NCBI GenBank assembly: GCA_025062045.1
Contig: JANXAF010000007.1
Location: forward strand, 1-64,000
DNA length: 64,000 nt
From: Thermodesulfobacteriota bacterium
GTDB lineage: Bacteria > Desulfobacterota > Syntrophorhabdia > Syntrophorhabdales > JANXAF01
Reading direction: 5' to 3'
Shown: positions 54,601 through 64,000 of the stretch, in pieces
How the letters are laid out: every line of letters starts with the position of its first letter
Position numbering within the stretch: the stretch's first letter is position 1
Notes under the pieces: model-generated
The model's input: the letters and a program-made list of their open reading frames with translations, nothing else
Databases searched by the model: none
Told to the model about the DNA's origin: nothing
Program-made: the position numbers and the translations under genes

Positions 54601-55921
54601 ACTCTTCGTTCCAGGTTTTTTGAGCTATGGCTCTATACTTTTTCGCGTAGTCGTCTAAAAATTGTGAAAGCTCATTCACTATACTTTCAGCACCTGGATG
54701 TGTTGGACTGGCATTGTACTTTCTTACGAGTTCCCTCAACGCTTTGGGGTTATCAATGATCATGCAAGGAGTTAGAGGATTGTCCGAAAAGGGCTGATTT
54801 GCCCTTATCCCTTTGAAGAAGGGGGAAAGGAGAACCTCTTTGAGCGTCTTGTCTTTTATGTTATCGACTGCAAAATGAACAAAGACACAAGGCTCCACGT
54901 CTCCATTCGCATTTATATGGAAATACTCACGCCCTCCTGCAAGACAACCCTCTATGTATGCTCCATCGTTCCAGAAATCGCACAAAAATATAGGGTAGGT
55001 GTTTCTTATGACTCTTAATCTCCTCCTTATCTCGTCCCGCTCTTCAGGTAAAAGCATAAGAGTTGGGTCAGGATTGTGACCGACAGGTATGTACTGAAAA
55101 TACCATATAACCGATACGCCCTTCTCGACTAGCATCTTTATGAACTCATGGGAGGATATTTCCAGATAATTTTCCCTTGTCTGCATTATGGAGGCTCCAA
55201 AGAGTACACCGTGCCTTTTCAGCCTGTCGAAGACTTCCATGAGCAACTTAAAATGTCCTTTTCCTCTTCTTGAATCTGTTCGCTCCTCAAAACCTTCAAT
55301 ACTCACCATGGGGGCCACATTCCCAAGTTCAGAGAGCCTTTTTGCAAGATCCTCTGTTATTAGAGTACCGTTGGTATATACCTGAAACATAATGTCCCTG
55401 TGCTTTTCGTAAAGCTCTAAAAGGTCCTCTCTAAGAAAAGGTTCGCCACCGGAGATGGTAACAAAGTGGATATGCATCTTTTCGGCCTCGGTAAGTATCC
55501 GATCGATAACGTCGTATGGGAGTCCAAAATCCTTTTCATACTCCCCTGAATAGCATCCATAGCACCTCATATTACATCTCATTGTGGGACTGATGACAAA
55601 GAAAAGGGGTGGTCGGAAACCTTCTTTTTTTAAAATTTCGTCCCTTTTCTGTGTGCCGTAGAGGAGACCTAGGATGAAAAGGTTATATATAATTCTAAAC
55701 CTGACATTGGGTGCAAGTTCGTAGAGAACCTTTTCTATGAGTTTCGTTGCCGGATGTTCGTGAGCCACGTAAGTTTCAAAGCTTTTAAGTATGGGCCTGT
55801 ACTTTTCTTCCCTGAGGAGTAGGTCCGCAAGCCTTAGGATTTTGGACAAATTCTTCATCGAGAGCTTGGGCACCATCCTGGCCATAGCTTTTACCAGAAG
55901 CTCACTACTTGCAAGCTTCAT
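54590..55921 (-). CDS. Radical SAM protein of unknown substrate
   Basis: 443 residues. A helical N-terminal region of about 100 residues precedes the SAM cluster motif CNMRCYGC (Cys116, 120, 123), then ISGGEPFLREDLLELY and VSIEGFEERTDSRRG. The C-terminal third has cysteines in FLCDFWNDG, GCLAGG, and VEPCVFVHF, suggesting an auxiliary cluster (SPASM-like). The gene leads into the Moco operon and follows ilvE by 55 bases, with GGGAGG before its ATG. The function is not known; peptide or lipid modification are options. Confidence 0.78.
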   Translation of the reverse strand: MKLASSELLVKAMARMVPKLSMKNLSKILRLADLLLREEKYRPILKSFETYVAHEHPATKLIEKVLYELAPNVRFRIIYNLFILGLLYGTQKRDEILKKEGFRPPLFFVISPTMRCNMRCYGCYSGEYEKDFGLPYDVIDRILTEAEKMHIHFVTISGGEPFLREDLLELYEKHRDIMFQVYTNGTLITEDLAKRLSELGNVAPMVSIEGFEERTDSRRGKGHFKLLMEVFDRLKRHGVLFGASIMQTRENYLEISSHEFIKMLVEKGVSVIWYFQYIPVGHNPDPTLMLLPEERDEIRRRLRVIRNTYPIFLCDFWNDGAYIEGCLAGGREYFHINANGDVEPCVFVHFAVDNIKDKTLKEVLLSPFFKGIRANQPFSDNPLTPCMIIDNPKALRELVRKYNASPTHPGAESIVNELSQFLDDYAKKYRAIAQKTWNEEYGP

Positions 55922-55976
55922 GGTATCAACCTCCCTGTTTCAAGGCTTGTGGAGGAATGGAGTAACCTACAAAAAG

Positions 55977-56888
55977 TTATAGGTAGGTGAGCCAGTGTTC
56001 GTATTCCTTATGCATGCCCCGTGCGACTTCAAAGAACATCTTCTGAATCTTTGAAGTGACGGGACCCGGTTTTCCGCTGCCTATCCTTCTTCCGTCTACA
56101 TTCACCACAGGGGTTACTTCTGCGGCTGTACCGGTGAAAAAGACTTCATCCGCAATGTAAATCTCGTCCCTGGAAAATCTTTCCTCTCTAACTTCAAAAC
56201 CCAAATCCCTAGATATCGTGATTATACATTCGCGCGTAATACCTGGAAGGATGGAAGTGAGAGGGGTCGTCTTTATCACATTCCCCCTCACTATAAACAC
56301 ATTCTCACCACTTGCCTCCGAAACATAGCCTTCCGTGTCGAGCATTATGGCCTCATCGTAGCCGCAAGCTATTGCTTCCCTTTTTGCCAAGATAGAGTTA
56401 ACGTACTGTCCGTTAACCTTTGCCTTTGTCATACCGGCATCCACATGGTGCCGGATGAAAGATGAAATCTTGGCTTTTATCCCATTTTTTAATCCTTCTT
56501 CGCCAAGGTAAGCTCCCCATACCCACGATATCACTGCAACCCTAACTTTAAATTCTTTCACAAATAGACCCAGCTGGTTACTCTCTATGAATACGAGTGG
56601 CCTTATGTAACATTCCCTGAAATTGTTTATCTTCACGATCTCCTTACAGACCTCTGTGATCTCCTCTTGGGAATACGGAATTTCGATTTCAACTATGTGG
56701 GCTGAATCGTAAAGTCTCTTTATATGCTCTTTCAATCTGAAAATCGCGCTTCTTCCGTCGTAACACTCGTAACATCTTATACCCTCAAAAACCCCGAGAC
56801 CGTAATGGAGAGTGTGCGTGCACACATGTACTTGTGCTTTGTCCCAATCGACAAATTTGCCGTCAAACCATATCTTGTCTGCTCTCAT
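55977..56888 (-). CDS. ilvE: Branched-chain amino acid aminotransferase
   Basis: PLP-dependent class IV aminotransferase, 303 residues, for the final step of Val, Leu and Ile synthesis. It begins [18 protein letters not shown], and has [13 protein letters not shown], the PLP-lysine segment ([18 protein letters not shown]), [11 protein letters not shown] and [12 protein letters not shown]. The ATG overlaps the nusB stop by four bases. Confidence 0.94.
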   Translation of the reverse strand: MRADKIWFDGKFVDWDKAQVHVCTHTLHYGLGVFEGIRCYECYDGRSAIFRLKEHIKRLYDSAHIVEIEIPYSQEEITEVCKEIVKINNFRECYIRPLVFIESNQLGLFVKEFKVRVAVISWVWGAYLGEEGLKNGIKAKISSFIRHHVDAGMTKAKVNGQYVNSILAKREAIACGYDEAIMLDTEGYVSEASGENVFIVRGNVIKTTPLTSILPGITRECIITISRDLGFEVREERFSRDEIYIADEVFFTGTAAEVTPVVNVDGRRIGSGKPGPVTSKIQKMFFEVARGMHKEYEHWLTYL

Positions 56889-57304
56889 GAAACGGTCTCC
56901 TTCTTGTAATGGGATTTAAATATCGAATCGAGTATCCCGTTTATGAAATCGCCTGAATCTTCGTTACCGTACTTCTTACCCAACTCTATAGCTTCATCTA
57001 TTGCAACAAGAGGCGGAACATCTTCCAAGTAAAGCATCTCGTAGATTGCGATTCTTAAAATGTTTCTGTCAACTAAAGTTATTCTTTCAAGACTCCAGTT
57101 TTTCGATGCTTCCCTTATCAGACGATCTATGCTCTCTCTTTCTTTTTTTATGCCTAATAGAAGTCTTTTCGAATAGTCAACTATGTCCTCTTTGTAAGGA
57201 AAAATCTCCACATACTTTACTAGGGCGCTTAGGGGATCTTCTCCTTTTGTTTCTTGCTGGTAAAGCATCTTCAACGCTAGCTCTCTAGCCTTTCTTCTGC
57301 GCAC
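56885..57304 (-). CDS. nusB: Transcription antitermination factor NusB
   Basis: RNA-binding helical protein of 139 residues that acts with NusE in rRNA antitermination. [16 protein letters not shown] and [21 protein letters not shown] with FINGILD are typical. The start is GTG and overlaps the ribH stop by 28 bases. The ribH-nusB link is a common bacterial arrangement. Confidence 0.94.
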   Translation of the reverse strand: MRRRKARELALKMLYQQETKGEDPLSALVKYVEIFPYKEDIVDYSKRLLLGIKKERESIDRLIREASKNWSLERITLVDRNILRIAIYEMLYLEDVPPLVAIDEAIELGKKYGNEDSGDFINGILDSIFKSHYKKETVS

Positions 57305-57768
57305 AAGCCCTTTTCTTTTAAGAGATTTACCATCTCTATCACCGTTATTGCGGCATCGTATCCTTTGTTGCCGGATTTCGTGCCCGCTCTTTCTATGGCC
57401 TGTTCTATAGTTTCACTTGTTACTATTCCAAAAGCGATGGGTTTTAAAGACTCCAGAGAAGTAATCGCTATTCCTTTTGCTACCTCCGTCGCTACGTAGT
57501 GGAAATGGGGGGTATCACCTTTAATAATTGCTCCTAAGCAGATTATTCCGTCTATGTCTTTCCTTTTAGCCAGAAGCTTTGCAACAAGTGGAATCTCAAA
57601 TGATCCCGGGGTCTTGTAAACTTCTATATCCTTTTCTTCGGCTCCATTCCTTCGTAATGCATCTAGGGCGCCCTCTAAGAGTCTATCCGTAATGAAACTG
57701 TTAAATCTGCTTACAACTATTGCGAATCTGAAACCTCGCGCATCTATCTTCCCTTCGTAAATTGTCAT
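57277..57768 (-). CDS. ribH: 6,7-dimethyl-8-ribityllumazine synthase
   Basis: Penultimate step of riboflavin synthesis, an icosahedral or pentameric enzyme. 163 residues with [40 protein letters not shown] and [18 protein letters not shown]. It follows ribBA by nine bases. Confidence 0.95.
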   Translation of the reverse strand: MTIYEGKIDARGFRFAIVVSRFNSFITDRLLEGALDALRRNGAEEKDIEVYKTPGSFEIPLVAKLLAKRKDIDGIICLGAIIKGDTPHFHYVATEVAKGIAITSLESLKPIAFGIVTSETIEQAIERAGTKSGNKGYDAAITVIEMVNLLKEKGLCAEERLES

Positions 57769-57777
57769 TTTAACCCC

Positions 57778-58983
57778 TCAAACGTTATTTAAGATATGCC
57801 CCAATTTTCTCCGTTTAGCCTTTAGATACTCAATGTTTTCTTTGTTTGGCTGCACTTCTATTGGAATCCTTTCGACAACAGAGAGTCCATATCCTTCGAG
57901 ACCCTTTATCTTTCTTGGATTGTTTGTGAGAAGTCTCATCTTTGTGACACCAAGATCCCTAAGAATCTGGGCTCCAATTCCATAGTCTCTAAGATCTGGC
58001 GGAAAACCTAACGCCAGATTCGCATCAACTGTGTCGTGGCCTTCATCTTGGAGGGTATATGCCTTAAGCTTATTTAAAAGTCCTATTCCTCTTCCCTCCT
58101 GCTTCATGTAAAGGAAAATACCCTTTCCTTCTCTGTCTATCATTTTCAAAGCACATCTTAACTGCTCTCCACAATCACATCTTAATGAACCGAAAATATC
58201 CCCGGTTAAGCATTCAGAATGAACCCGTACAAGGGTCGGTTCTTCCGGTTTTATTTCACCTTTCACAAGCGCTATGTGCACCTGCATATCGATGAAATTT
58301 TCGTAAGCTATCAGCCTAAACTCTCCTGCAAAACTCGTAGGAAGCCTCGTTTCAACTACCCTTCTTACAAACTTTTCAGTCCGCGTCCTGTACTTTATAA
58401 GATCTGCAATTGTCACTATCTTCAGATTGTGTTTCTCTGCAAACTTTTCGAGATCCGGAAGCCTGGCCATCGTACCATCTTCTTTCATTATCTCACAGAT
58501 CACGCCTGCCGGTTTGAGACCGGCAAGTCTTGCAAGATCTACGGAAGCCTCCGTATGCCCTACTCTTACCAGAACCCCACCTTCTTTTGCGATGATGGGA
58601 AAGACATGTCCCGGTCTCGCAAGATCTTCTGGTTTTGTCTTATCATCTATTGCCACTTTTATGGTTCTTGCCCTGTCATAAGCCGATATACCGGTTGTGA
58701 CCCCTTCTTTCGCCTCAATTGAGACTGTGAATGCAGTTTTGAAAGGCGATGTGTTGTCCTTTACCATTAGGGGAAGATCTAATCTTTTAGCCATCTCTTC
58801 AGTTATCGTGAGGCAGATAAGGCCACAGGCGTGGCGGGCCATAAAATTTATGGCCTCGGGTGTTACTTTCTCCGCGGCTATCATGAGATCGCCTTCGTTC
58901 TCGCGGTCCTCATCATCTACGATAATGACCATCTTTCCATCTCTTATGTCTTCGAGTACCTCTTCTATTTTGGCAAGTGGCAT
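57778..58983 (-). CDS. ribBA: Bifunctional 3,4-dihydroxybutanone-4-phosphate synthase / GTP cyclohydrolase II
   Basis: Supplies both early substrates of riboflavin. The N-terminal synthase domain (1-200) has [12 protein letters not shown] and [15 protein letters not shown]; the C-terminal cyclohydrolase (205-401) has [21 protein letters not shown]-type zinc cysteines, KQEGRGIGL and [16 protein letters not shown]. The full set of motifs indicates that both halves are active. It starts two bases after ribE. Confidence 0.95.
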   Translation of the reverse strand: MPLAKIEEVLEDIRDGKMVIIVDDEDRENEGDLMIAAEKVTPEAINFMARHACGLICLTITEEMAKRLDLPLMVKDNTSPFKTAFTVSIEAKEGVTTGISAYDRARTIKVAIDDKTKPEDLARPGHVFPIIAKEGGVLVRVGHTEASVDLARLAGLKPAGVICEIMKEDGTMARLPDLEKFAEKHNLKIVTIADLIKYRTRTEKFVRRVVETRLPTSFAGEFRLIAYENFIDMQVHIALVKGEIKPEEPTLVRVHSECLTGDIFGSLRCDCGEQLRCALKMIDREGKGIFLYMKQEGRGIGLLNKLKAYTLQDEGHDTVDANLALGFPPDLRDYGIGAQILRDLGVTKMRLLTNNPRKIKGLEGYGLSVVERIPIEVQPNKENIEYLKAKRRKLGHILNNV

Positions 58984-58985
58984 CT

Positions 58986-59627
58986 TTATCCCTTTATGTA
59001 ACCGTATTTGAATAGAAACTCGTAATCTATGCCTTTAGGCTCTCGGCAGAACAGTTTTTCTACGTATTTTCCGATTATATCCGTCTCTATGTTGACCTTT
59101 TCTCCCACCCTTTTCGTTTTTATTGTTGTCTTTTGAGCTGTGAATGGCACAATATTTACGCTAAATCTATTATCACTTTGGTCATTGACTGTCAAGCTTA
59201 TGCCATCGACCGCAATCGATCCCTTTTTTACAACATATCGGGCAATTTCTCTAGGAATCGCGATTTCTAACTTTATGGAATCGCCGACTGTTCTTTTATC
59301 GACTATGGTCCCGACACACTCCACGTGTCCCGTGACTATATGTCCGTGGAGACGATCATTTAACTTCAGTGGCCTTTCGAGGTTTACAAGGTCCCCCCTT
59401 TTCTTTTCTCCCAAAGTAGTAACTTTTATCGTCTCAAGTGATACGTCACAAAAGAACGCGTTCTCTTTAAAGCCACAAATTGTAAGACAGACGCCATCTA
59501 CAGATATGCTTTCGCCTTCCTTCATTTCAGAGATGGGGATGTGCGTTCTGATCGTCATTCTGAGTGAATTTGAACTTTTCTGTATTTCCAAAACCTCTCC
59601 TACGTCCTCAATAATTCCCGTGAACAT
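58986..59627 (-). CDS. ribE: Riboflavin synthase alpha chain
   Basis: Dismutates two lumazine molecules to riboflavin. From ATG 59627 ([10 protein letters not shown], the canonical start) it has 213 residues and the two homologous barrels, each with a SVDGVCLT or AVDGISLTV segment and [12 protein letters not shown]. An upstream frame of eight extra codons is not likely to be used. It overlaps the ribD stop by 20 bases. Confidence 0.95.
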   Translation of the reverse strand: MFTGIIEDVGEVLEIQKSSNSLRMTIRTHIPISEMKEGESISVDGVCLTICGFKENAFFCDVSLETIKVTTLGEKKRGDLVNLERPLKLNDRLHGHIVTGHVECVGTIVDKRTVGDSIKLEIAIPREIARYVVKKGSIAVDGISLTVNDQSDNRFSVNIVPFTAQKTTIKTKRVGEKVNIETDIIGKYVEKLFCREPKGIDYEFLFKYGYIKG

Positions 59628-60708
59628 AGCCCTCCACACAGATATCGCCATTTATCATTCTTACTTTGTCTATCCTCGCACGGTAAGCGTTTTTTAGAAA
59701 TTCCACACCCTCCCCACCGATAAGGGGTAAGGCCTCTTTTCCTCCTATGAAGATGGGTGAGTAAAAAAGGATGAATTTATCTACCAGGCCTTCTTTAAGC
59801 AAACTTCCATTTATCTCCGCCCCACCCTCCACGAGTACGCTCATTATTTCCCTCTCGTAAAGCTCCCTGGCCAGTTCCTTGAGTGAAACTCTTCCCGATT
59901 CGTCTTTTCTTATTTTTACGATCTCTATACCCATCGATGTAAGCTTAGATTCTTTGTCCTGTCTCGATTCGCAGGTAAAGATCATCGTTTTGAACTGGTT
60001 TGCACTTCTTACAATATTCGAAGATATGGGAATCCGGAGCTTTGTGTCGAGAACTATTCTTACAGGTATTTTTTTTGGTTTATCGACCCTCGGCACAAGC
60101 ATCGGATTATCTACGATAACAGTATTTATACCCACCAGTATACCGTCTACCTTTTCGCGGATTGTATTTACGTATTTTCTTGACTCCTCACTCGATATCC
60201 ATTTGGAATCGCGCGTTTTCGTAGCAATTTTGCCGTCCAGGCTCAAGGCCGATTTTACGATGAAAAATGGCCTTCTCTTCTCCATGTTTACGATAAATAC
60301 CTCATTAAGCTTCTTCGACTCCTTTTCAAGGACTCCCATCTTTAAGGAAATCCCAGCTTCTTTGAGGGCCTCGATCCCCTTTCCATTCACTTTGGGGTTT
60401 GGATCTAACATAGATATGACAACCTTCGATATGTTTGCCTTTATGATTTCCGGAACACAAGGCGGGGTCTTTCCATGGTGGACGCATGGTTCCAGATTGA
60501 CGTAAAGGGTTGATCCTTTTAGATCTTCCTTTGCACTTTTTATCGCAACGATTTCGGCATGGGGCGAACCTGCCTTTTTGTGATAACCCTTCCCTATAAT
60601 CCGGCCATCTTTGACTATCACAGCTCCAACCATAGGGTTTGGAGAAACCAAGCCTTCACCTCTTTTTGCGAGCTTTAAAGCCAGTCTCATGTAGTGTTCG
60701 TCGTTCAC
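59608..60708 (-). CDS. ribD: Bifunctional riboflavin deaminase-reductase RibD
   Basis: 366 residues. The N-terminal deaminase has the zinc site HAEIVAI and [16 protein letters not shown]; the C-terminal reductase has [33 protein letters not shown] and [12 protein letters not shown]. Overlaps nrdR by four bases. No FMN riboswitch is possible immediately upstream because the genes overlap. Confidence 0.95.
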   Translation of the reverse strand: MNDEHYMRLALKLAKRGEGLVSPNPMVGAVIVKDGRIIGKGYHKKAGSPHAEIVAIKSAKEDLKGSTLYVNLEPCVHHGKTPPCVPEIIKANISKVVISMLDPNPKVNGKGIEALKEAGISLKMGVLEKESKKLNEVFIVNMEKRRPFFIVKSALSLDGKIATKTRDSKWISSEESRKYVNTIREKVDGILVGINTVIVDNPMLVPRVDKPKKIPVRIVLDTKLRIPISSNIVRSANQFKTMIFTCESRQDKESKLTSMGIEIVKIRKDESGRVSLKELARELYEREIMSVLVEGGAEINGSLLKEGLVDKFILFYSPIFIGGKEALPLIGGEGVEFLKNAYRARIDKVRMINGDICVEGYVHGNY

Positions 60709-61184
60709 GCCTTCTTCTCCCTCGCTTCTTCCCTTTTGAGCAATAGGTTTTTAAGTTCCTCCATGAATTCGTTTATATCTTTGAACTGCCTATAAACGGA
60801 CGCAAACCTAACGTATGCGATATCGTCGAGTTTTTTAAGTTCGTCCATTACCATCTCACCTATGTCCTTCGCGCTCACTTCCCTCTCTCCTCTTTCCAGA
60901 AGGTTGTACTCTATCCGAGAAACTATCCTTTCGAGGGATGCTATACTTATGGGTCTTTTCTCGCAAGCTTTTTTTAGTCCGGCCAGAATCTTGGTTCTGT
61001 CGAAGGCCTCCCTCCTTCCATCTTTCTTTATAACCATCGGAAGACCTTCCTCAACTCTTTCGCTTGTTGTGAATCTCTTTCCACATTTCAGGCATTCTCT
61101 CTTTCTCTTTATTGAGTCGAGCTCCTTTGTCAATCTCGAATCCAGGACTCTACTTTCTAAGTGGCCGCAGTAAGGACATTTCAT
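60705..61184 (-). CDS. nrdR: Transcriptional repressor NrdR
   Basis: Zinc-ribbon and ATP-cone repressor of ribonucleotide reductase genes, 159 residues. [17 protein letters not shown] and [11 protein letters not shown] form the zinc ribbon, and [20 protein letters not shown] begins the ATP cone. Located between dCMP deaminase and ribD, a frequent arrangement. Confidence 0.95.
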   Translation of the reverse strand: MKCPYCGHLESRVLDSRLTKELDSIKRKRECLKCGKRFTTSERVEEGLPMVIKKDGRREAFDRTKILAGLKKACEKRPISIASLERIVSRIEYNLLERGEREVSAKDIGEMVMDELKKLDDIAYVRFASVYRQFKDINEFMEELKNLLLKREEAREKKA

Positions 61185-61186
61185 TT

Positions 61187-61630
61187 TTAGATCTTTTTGA
61201 GATCGATCCCCGCTTCAGAAATCATATCGAGGGAAAGTTCATCAGGATAACCATCCTCGTAAAAGACTGAGATTATTCCAGCGTTTATAAGCATCTTCAT
61301 GCATATGGAACACGGAAGGTGCGTAGAGTAAAGAATGCCATCCTTTATTGAGACACCATGGTATGCTGCCTGTATTATGGCATTCTGTTCCGCGTGAAGC
61401 CCACGGCAAAGTTCGTGCCTTTCCCCAGAGGCAATCTGGAGCTTCTCCCTGAGACACCCTTTTTCGCTACAATGTGTAAGATTCGTTGGTGCTCCGTTGT
61501 ATCCAGTAGAAAGTATTCTTCGGTCCTTGACTATTATTGCTCCAACCTTCCTTCTTACGCATGTTGAACGTTTGGAAACGATCCTTGCGATTTCCATGAA
61601 ATAAGAGTCCCAGCTTGGCCGGTTGTCCAT
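61187..61630 (-). CDS. Deoxycytidylate deaminase (ComEB family)
   Basis: Converts dCMP to dUMP for thymidylate synthesis. 147 residues with the zinc site HAEQNAI and PCSICMKML, plus [12 protein letters not shown] and [19 protein letters not shown]. It starts one base before the glyA stop side and precedes nrdR by two bases, matching a nucleotide/one-carbon block. Confidence 0.92.
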   Translation of the reverse strand: MDNRPSWDSYFMEIARIVSKRSTCVRRKVGAIIVKDRRILSTGYNGAPTNLTHCSEKGCLREKLQIASGERHELCRGLHAEQNAIIQAAYHGVSIKDGILYSTHLPCSICMKMLINAGIISVFYEDGYPDELSLDMISEAGIDLKKI

Positions 61631-62887
61631 TTACGATTCTAGAAAGTTGGAATAGATAGGAAATCTGCTGCAGAGCTCGCGAACCTTTTCTTTTATCTCT
61701 TTTCTTATCTCTTTATTGTTTATGTCGCTTAGGACCTCTTCAATGAAGGTAGCTATGATTTTCATCTCTTCTCCCTTCATCCCCCGCGCGGTGACAGCGG
61801 GAGCTCCAAGCCTTATACCGCTTGTCACAAAGGGACTCCTCTTGTCAAAGGGGATAAGATTCTTGTTTACCATTATTCCGCTCTCCTCTAAAGCCTCTTG
61901 AGCCTCCTTGCCGGTTACGTTCTTTTCTGTAAGATCAACAAGAAAGAGATGAGTGTCTGTACCCCCGGAAACTATACGGTAATTCAACCTTTTCATCTCA
62001 GAACACAAAACCTTCGTGTTTTTTATTATCTGCTCCTGGTACCTTTTAAATTCCTCTGTCATCGCATTTTTTAGAGCTACTGCTTTTGCCGCAATCACAT
62101 GCATAAGAGGGCCACCCTGGATTCCAGGGAAAACGGCAGCATCTATGGCCTTCGCAAACTTCTTTTTACAGAGGATTATTCCTCCTCGGGGGCCTCTTAA
62201 TGTCTTATGGGTTGTTGTTGTAACAAAATCTGCGTACGGACACGGATTTGGATGGAAGCCCGCTGCCACAAGCCCGGCAATATGGGCCATGTCTACCATA
62301 AGGTAAGCACCTATTTTGTCCGCAATCTCCCGGAACCTTTCAAAATCTATTATTCTCGAATAGGAACTTGCTCCTGTCACAATCATCTTCGGTTTTTCTT
62401 TTATTGCTATCCTTTCTATTTCGTCATAATCGAGTAGCTCTGTCTCCCTAGAAACCCCATAAGTCACAGTCTGATACAGTTTTCCAGAAAAGCTAGCCGC
62501 CTGTCCATGAGTTAAATGTCCCCCGTGGGATATATCAAGACCCATTATCTTATCACCCGGATTAAGCACCGCGTAGTAAACAGCCATGTTCGCATTTGTG
62601 CCCGAATGCGGCTGAACGTTAGCGTGTTCTGCGCCAAAAAGCTCTTTTGCCCTTTCTATAGCTATCTGTTCTATTTCGTCCAAGTAGGTGCAACCACTGT
62701 AATAACGTTTTTTAGGGTATCCTTCCGCGTATTTATTGGTAAGCACACTCCCTTGGGCTATGAGTATCTCTTCCTCTACGTAATTTTCCGAAGGGATCAA
62801 AACGAGGCTAAATTCTTCCCTTTGGAGTTCCTTTTTTATAAGCTCGTAGATTACTTCGTCTTTCTCTTTCAACTTTTTAAGGAACAT
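61631..62887 (-). CDS. glyA: Serine hydroxymethyltransferase
   Basis: PLP enzyme interconverting serine and glycine and charging tetrahydrofolate. From ATG 62887 it has 418 residues, a typical length; a GTG four codons upstream is possible. Motifs: [42 protein letters not shown], and the PLP lysine in [12 protein letters not shown]. The start overlaps the rpiB stop by 19 bases. Confidence 0.96.
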   Translation of the reverse strand: MFLKKLKEKDEVIYELIKKELQREEFSLVLIPSENYVEEEILIAQGSVLTNKYAEGYPKKRYYSGCTYLDEIEQIAIERAKELFGAEHANVQPHSGTNANMAVYYAVLNPGDKIMGLDISHGGHLTHGQAASFSGKLYQTVTYGVSRETELLDYDEIERIAIKEKPKMIVTGASSYSRIIDFERFREIADKIGAYLMVDMAHIAGLVAAGFHPNPCPYADFVTTTTHKTLRGPRGGIILCKKKFAKAIDAAVFPGIQGGPLMHVIAAKAVALKNAMTEEFKRYQEQIIKNTKVLCSEMKRLNYRIVSGGTDTHLFLVDLTEKNVTGKEAQEALEESGIMVNKNLIPFDKRSPFVTSGIRLGAPAVTARGMKGEEMKIIATFIEEVLSDINNKEIRKEIKEKVRELCSRFPIYSNFLES

Positions 62888-63324
62888 CTCCCTTCCCACT
62901 CTTCAATTTTTTTTATCCTTTGGGCGTGTCTCCCTCCGTCAAATTCCGTCTTGAGCCACGTCTTAACTATTTCTAGGGCCAGTTCCTTCGCTGTCATTCT
63001 CGCACCGAGAACTAAAACGTTGCTGTTTAGGTGTTTTCTGCTCTGAATTGCACCGTAAAGATCGTATACCAAGGCGGCTCTTATTTTTTTTACTTTATTC
63101 GCAACCACGCACATCCCTATCCCTGTCCCGCAAACGAGTATACCCTTTTCGGCCTCGCCTTTGGATACAAACTTTGCTGCTTTAAAGCCGAAATCTGGAT
63201 AGTCACAGGGACTCTCATCGTAGGTTCCAACATCCACTATTTCATGGCCCAACCTTTGAAGCTCAATTTTTAAAAATTCTTTAAGTCCGAATCCTGCATG
63301 GTCAGAACCAACAACTATTCTCAT
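62869..63324 (-). CDS. rpiB: Ribose-5-phosphate isomerase B
   Basis: Pentose-phosphate isomerase, 151 residues. [18 protein letters not shown], the catalytic cysteine in LVCGTGIGM, and [15 protein letters not shown] are characteristic of RpiB. The ATG overlaps the fabF stop by four bases, as often found in rpiB-glyA operons. Confidence 0.93.
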   Translation of the reverse strand: MRIVVGSDHAGFGLKEFLKIELQRLGHEIVDVGTYDESPCDYPDFGFKAAKFVSKGEAEKGILVCGTGIGMCVVANKVKKIRAALVYDLYGAIQSRKHLNSNVLVLGARMTAKELALEIVKTWLKTEFDGGRHAQRIKKIEEWEGRCSLKS

Positions 63325-64000
63325 CCTTCAAATCTTCTGAAAACAAGAACGGAATTAGTTCCACCAAAGCCAAAAGAGTTGGACATAGCAATGTTTATCC
63401 TTTTCTCTCTGGCCACATTTGGCACATAGTCTAAATCACATTCCGGATCCGGATTTTCGTAATTTATGGTGGGAGGACAAACATTGTCCCTTATACTTAA
63501 GACGGTGAAAATGGCCTCCACTGCTCCTGCTGCACCCAAAAGGTGACCTATCATCGATTTTGTAGAACTTACTGGAATTTTATAGGCGTAATCCCCGAAA
63601 ACCTTTTTTATCGCCAAAGTCTCTATGGCATCATTGAGATCCGTAGAAGTGCCGTGGGCGTTTATGTAGTCCACATCCTCAGGGTTTATCTTCCCATCCC
63701 TCAGTGCCATCTGCATACATTTTATGAATCCCTCACCGTCAGGACACGGTGCGGTAATATGGTAAGCATCTGCATTGTACCCGTACCCTATAAGTTCAGC
63801 ATAGATTTTGGCATTCCTTTTTTTTGCATGCTCTAGCTCTTCAAGAACCATAATACCTGCCCCTTCAGCTACAACAAAACCGTCCCTTTCCCGGTCGAAG
63901 GGCCTCGACGCCTTATGAGGAGGATCATTTCGTGTCGAAAGGGCCTTCATCGCGTTAAAGCCCCCTATCGTGAGAGGTGTGAGATTTGCCTCTGTTCCTC
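63321..64000 (-). CDS. fabF: Beta-ketoacyl-ACP synthase II, 3' part (truncated by window edge)
   Basis: C-terminal portion of the fatty-acid chain-elongating condensing enzyme. The frame stays open to the right edge, with [20 protein letters not shown] just upstream of the internal Met at 63950. Seen are [31 protein letters not shown] (catalytic His), [18 protein letters not shown] (catalytic Lys and His) and [13 protein letters not shown]. The catalytic cysteine lies outside. It opens the fabF-rpiB-glyA series. Confidence 0.95.
   Translation of the reverse strand, partial: GTEANLTPLTIGGFNAMKALSTRNDPPHKASRPFDRERDGFVVAEGAGIMVLEELEHAKKRNAKIYAELIGYGYNADAYHITAPCPDGEGFIKCMQMALRDGKINPEDVDYINAHGTSTDLNDAIETLAIKKVFGDYAYKIPVSSTKSMIGHLLGAAGAVEAIFTVLSIRDNVCPPTINYENPDPECDLDYVPNVAREKRINIAMSNSFGFGGTNSVLVFRRFEG

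Noticed and set aside
59879-60505. Long open frame opposite ribD
   Set aside because: It lies wholly antisense to a gene with complete RibD motifs, has no ribosome site and no recognisable domain; it is a by-product of codon use on the other strand.
60700-60720. FMN riboswitch before the riboflavin genes
   Set aside because: ribD starts within the end of nrdR, leaving no leader; no RFN-like sequence is present in this block.

Overview
The window comes from a Gram-negative bacterium that respires sulfate or sulfite, most likely a member of the Desulfobacterota or a related lineage. Bacterial identity is supported by two-subunit GlyQS, RibBA/RibE/RibH, NrdR, NusB, FabF, an ExbB-ExbD-TonB set, and Shine-Dalgarno sequences inside operons. 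The reductive sulfite-reductase cluster (dsrA-dsrB-dsrD-dsrN-dsrC-dsrM-dsrK) shows the energy metabolism. A family B DNA polymerase of archaeal type and an ADP-forming acyl-CoA synthetase suggest gene exchange with archaea. I cannot name the genus.

Layout. 0-1 kb: a Cas6 gene at the edge, then tRNA-Gln. 1-10 kb: glnS and a DUF523 gene (minus), then glyQ, glyS, ppdK, queH and a small membrane protein (plus). 10-19 kb: an acyl-CoA ligase and the seven-gene dsr cluster (minus), driven by a good sigma-70-like promoter at 18737-18765 that overlaps a divergent promoter for an ArnD-like deacetylase. 20-22 kb: ADP-forming acyl-CoA synthetase subunits. 22-28.7 kb: a molybdenum hydroxylase operon whose flavoprotein contains a complete GltD/NfnB-like module, plus an MFS carrier. 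29-33.7 kb: a SagB-like nitroreductase, family B DNA polymerase, and TonB-ExbD-ExbB. 33.7-46.2 kb: an eleven-gene operon for nicotinate-type N-heterocycle breakdown. 46-49 kb: a phosphoesterase, a dolichol-kinase-like protein and RlmI. 49-54.6 kb: molybdenum cofactor synthesis. 54.6-56 kb: a radical SAM gene. 56-64 kb: a housekeeping series (fabF, rpiB, glyA, dCMP deaminase, nrdR, ribD, ribE, ribBA, ribH, nusB, ilvE).

How it fits together. The 33.7-46.2 kb operon has a TRAP importer, a nicotinate-dehydrogenase-like molybdenum hydroxylase, 6-hydroxynicotinate reductase and enamidase, which together would take nicotinate to 2-formylglutarate. The next enzymes of the Eubacterium barkeri route are not encoded here. 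Instead there is an aldehyde dehydrogenase of the CoA-acylating methylmalonate-semialdehyde type. 2-Formylglutarate is a 2-substituted malonate semialdehyde, so this enzyme could convert it to glutaryl-CoA, CO2 and NADH. Beta-oxidation-like steps (elsewhere in the genome) would then give acetyl-CoA, with electrons going to DsrAB. The nearby Moco operon would supply both molybdenum hydroxylases. This proposed branch and the GltD-containing hydroxylase flavoprotein are the two most interesting points.

A further pattern is that several first-in-operon genes (cas6, glyQ, arnD-like, acdA, polB) have a promoter-like -35/-10 pair placed so that transcription would begin at or within a few bases of the start codon, and they lack a Shine-Dalgarno sequence. 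This suggests leaderless transcripts.
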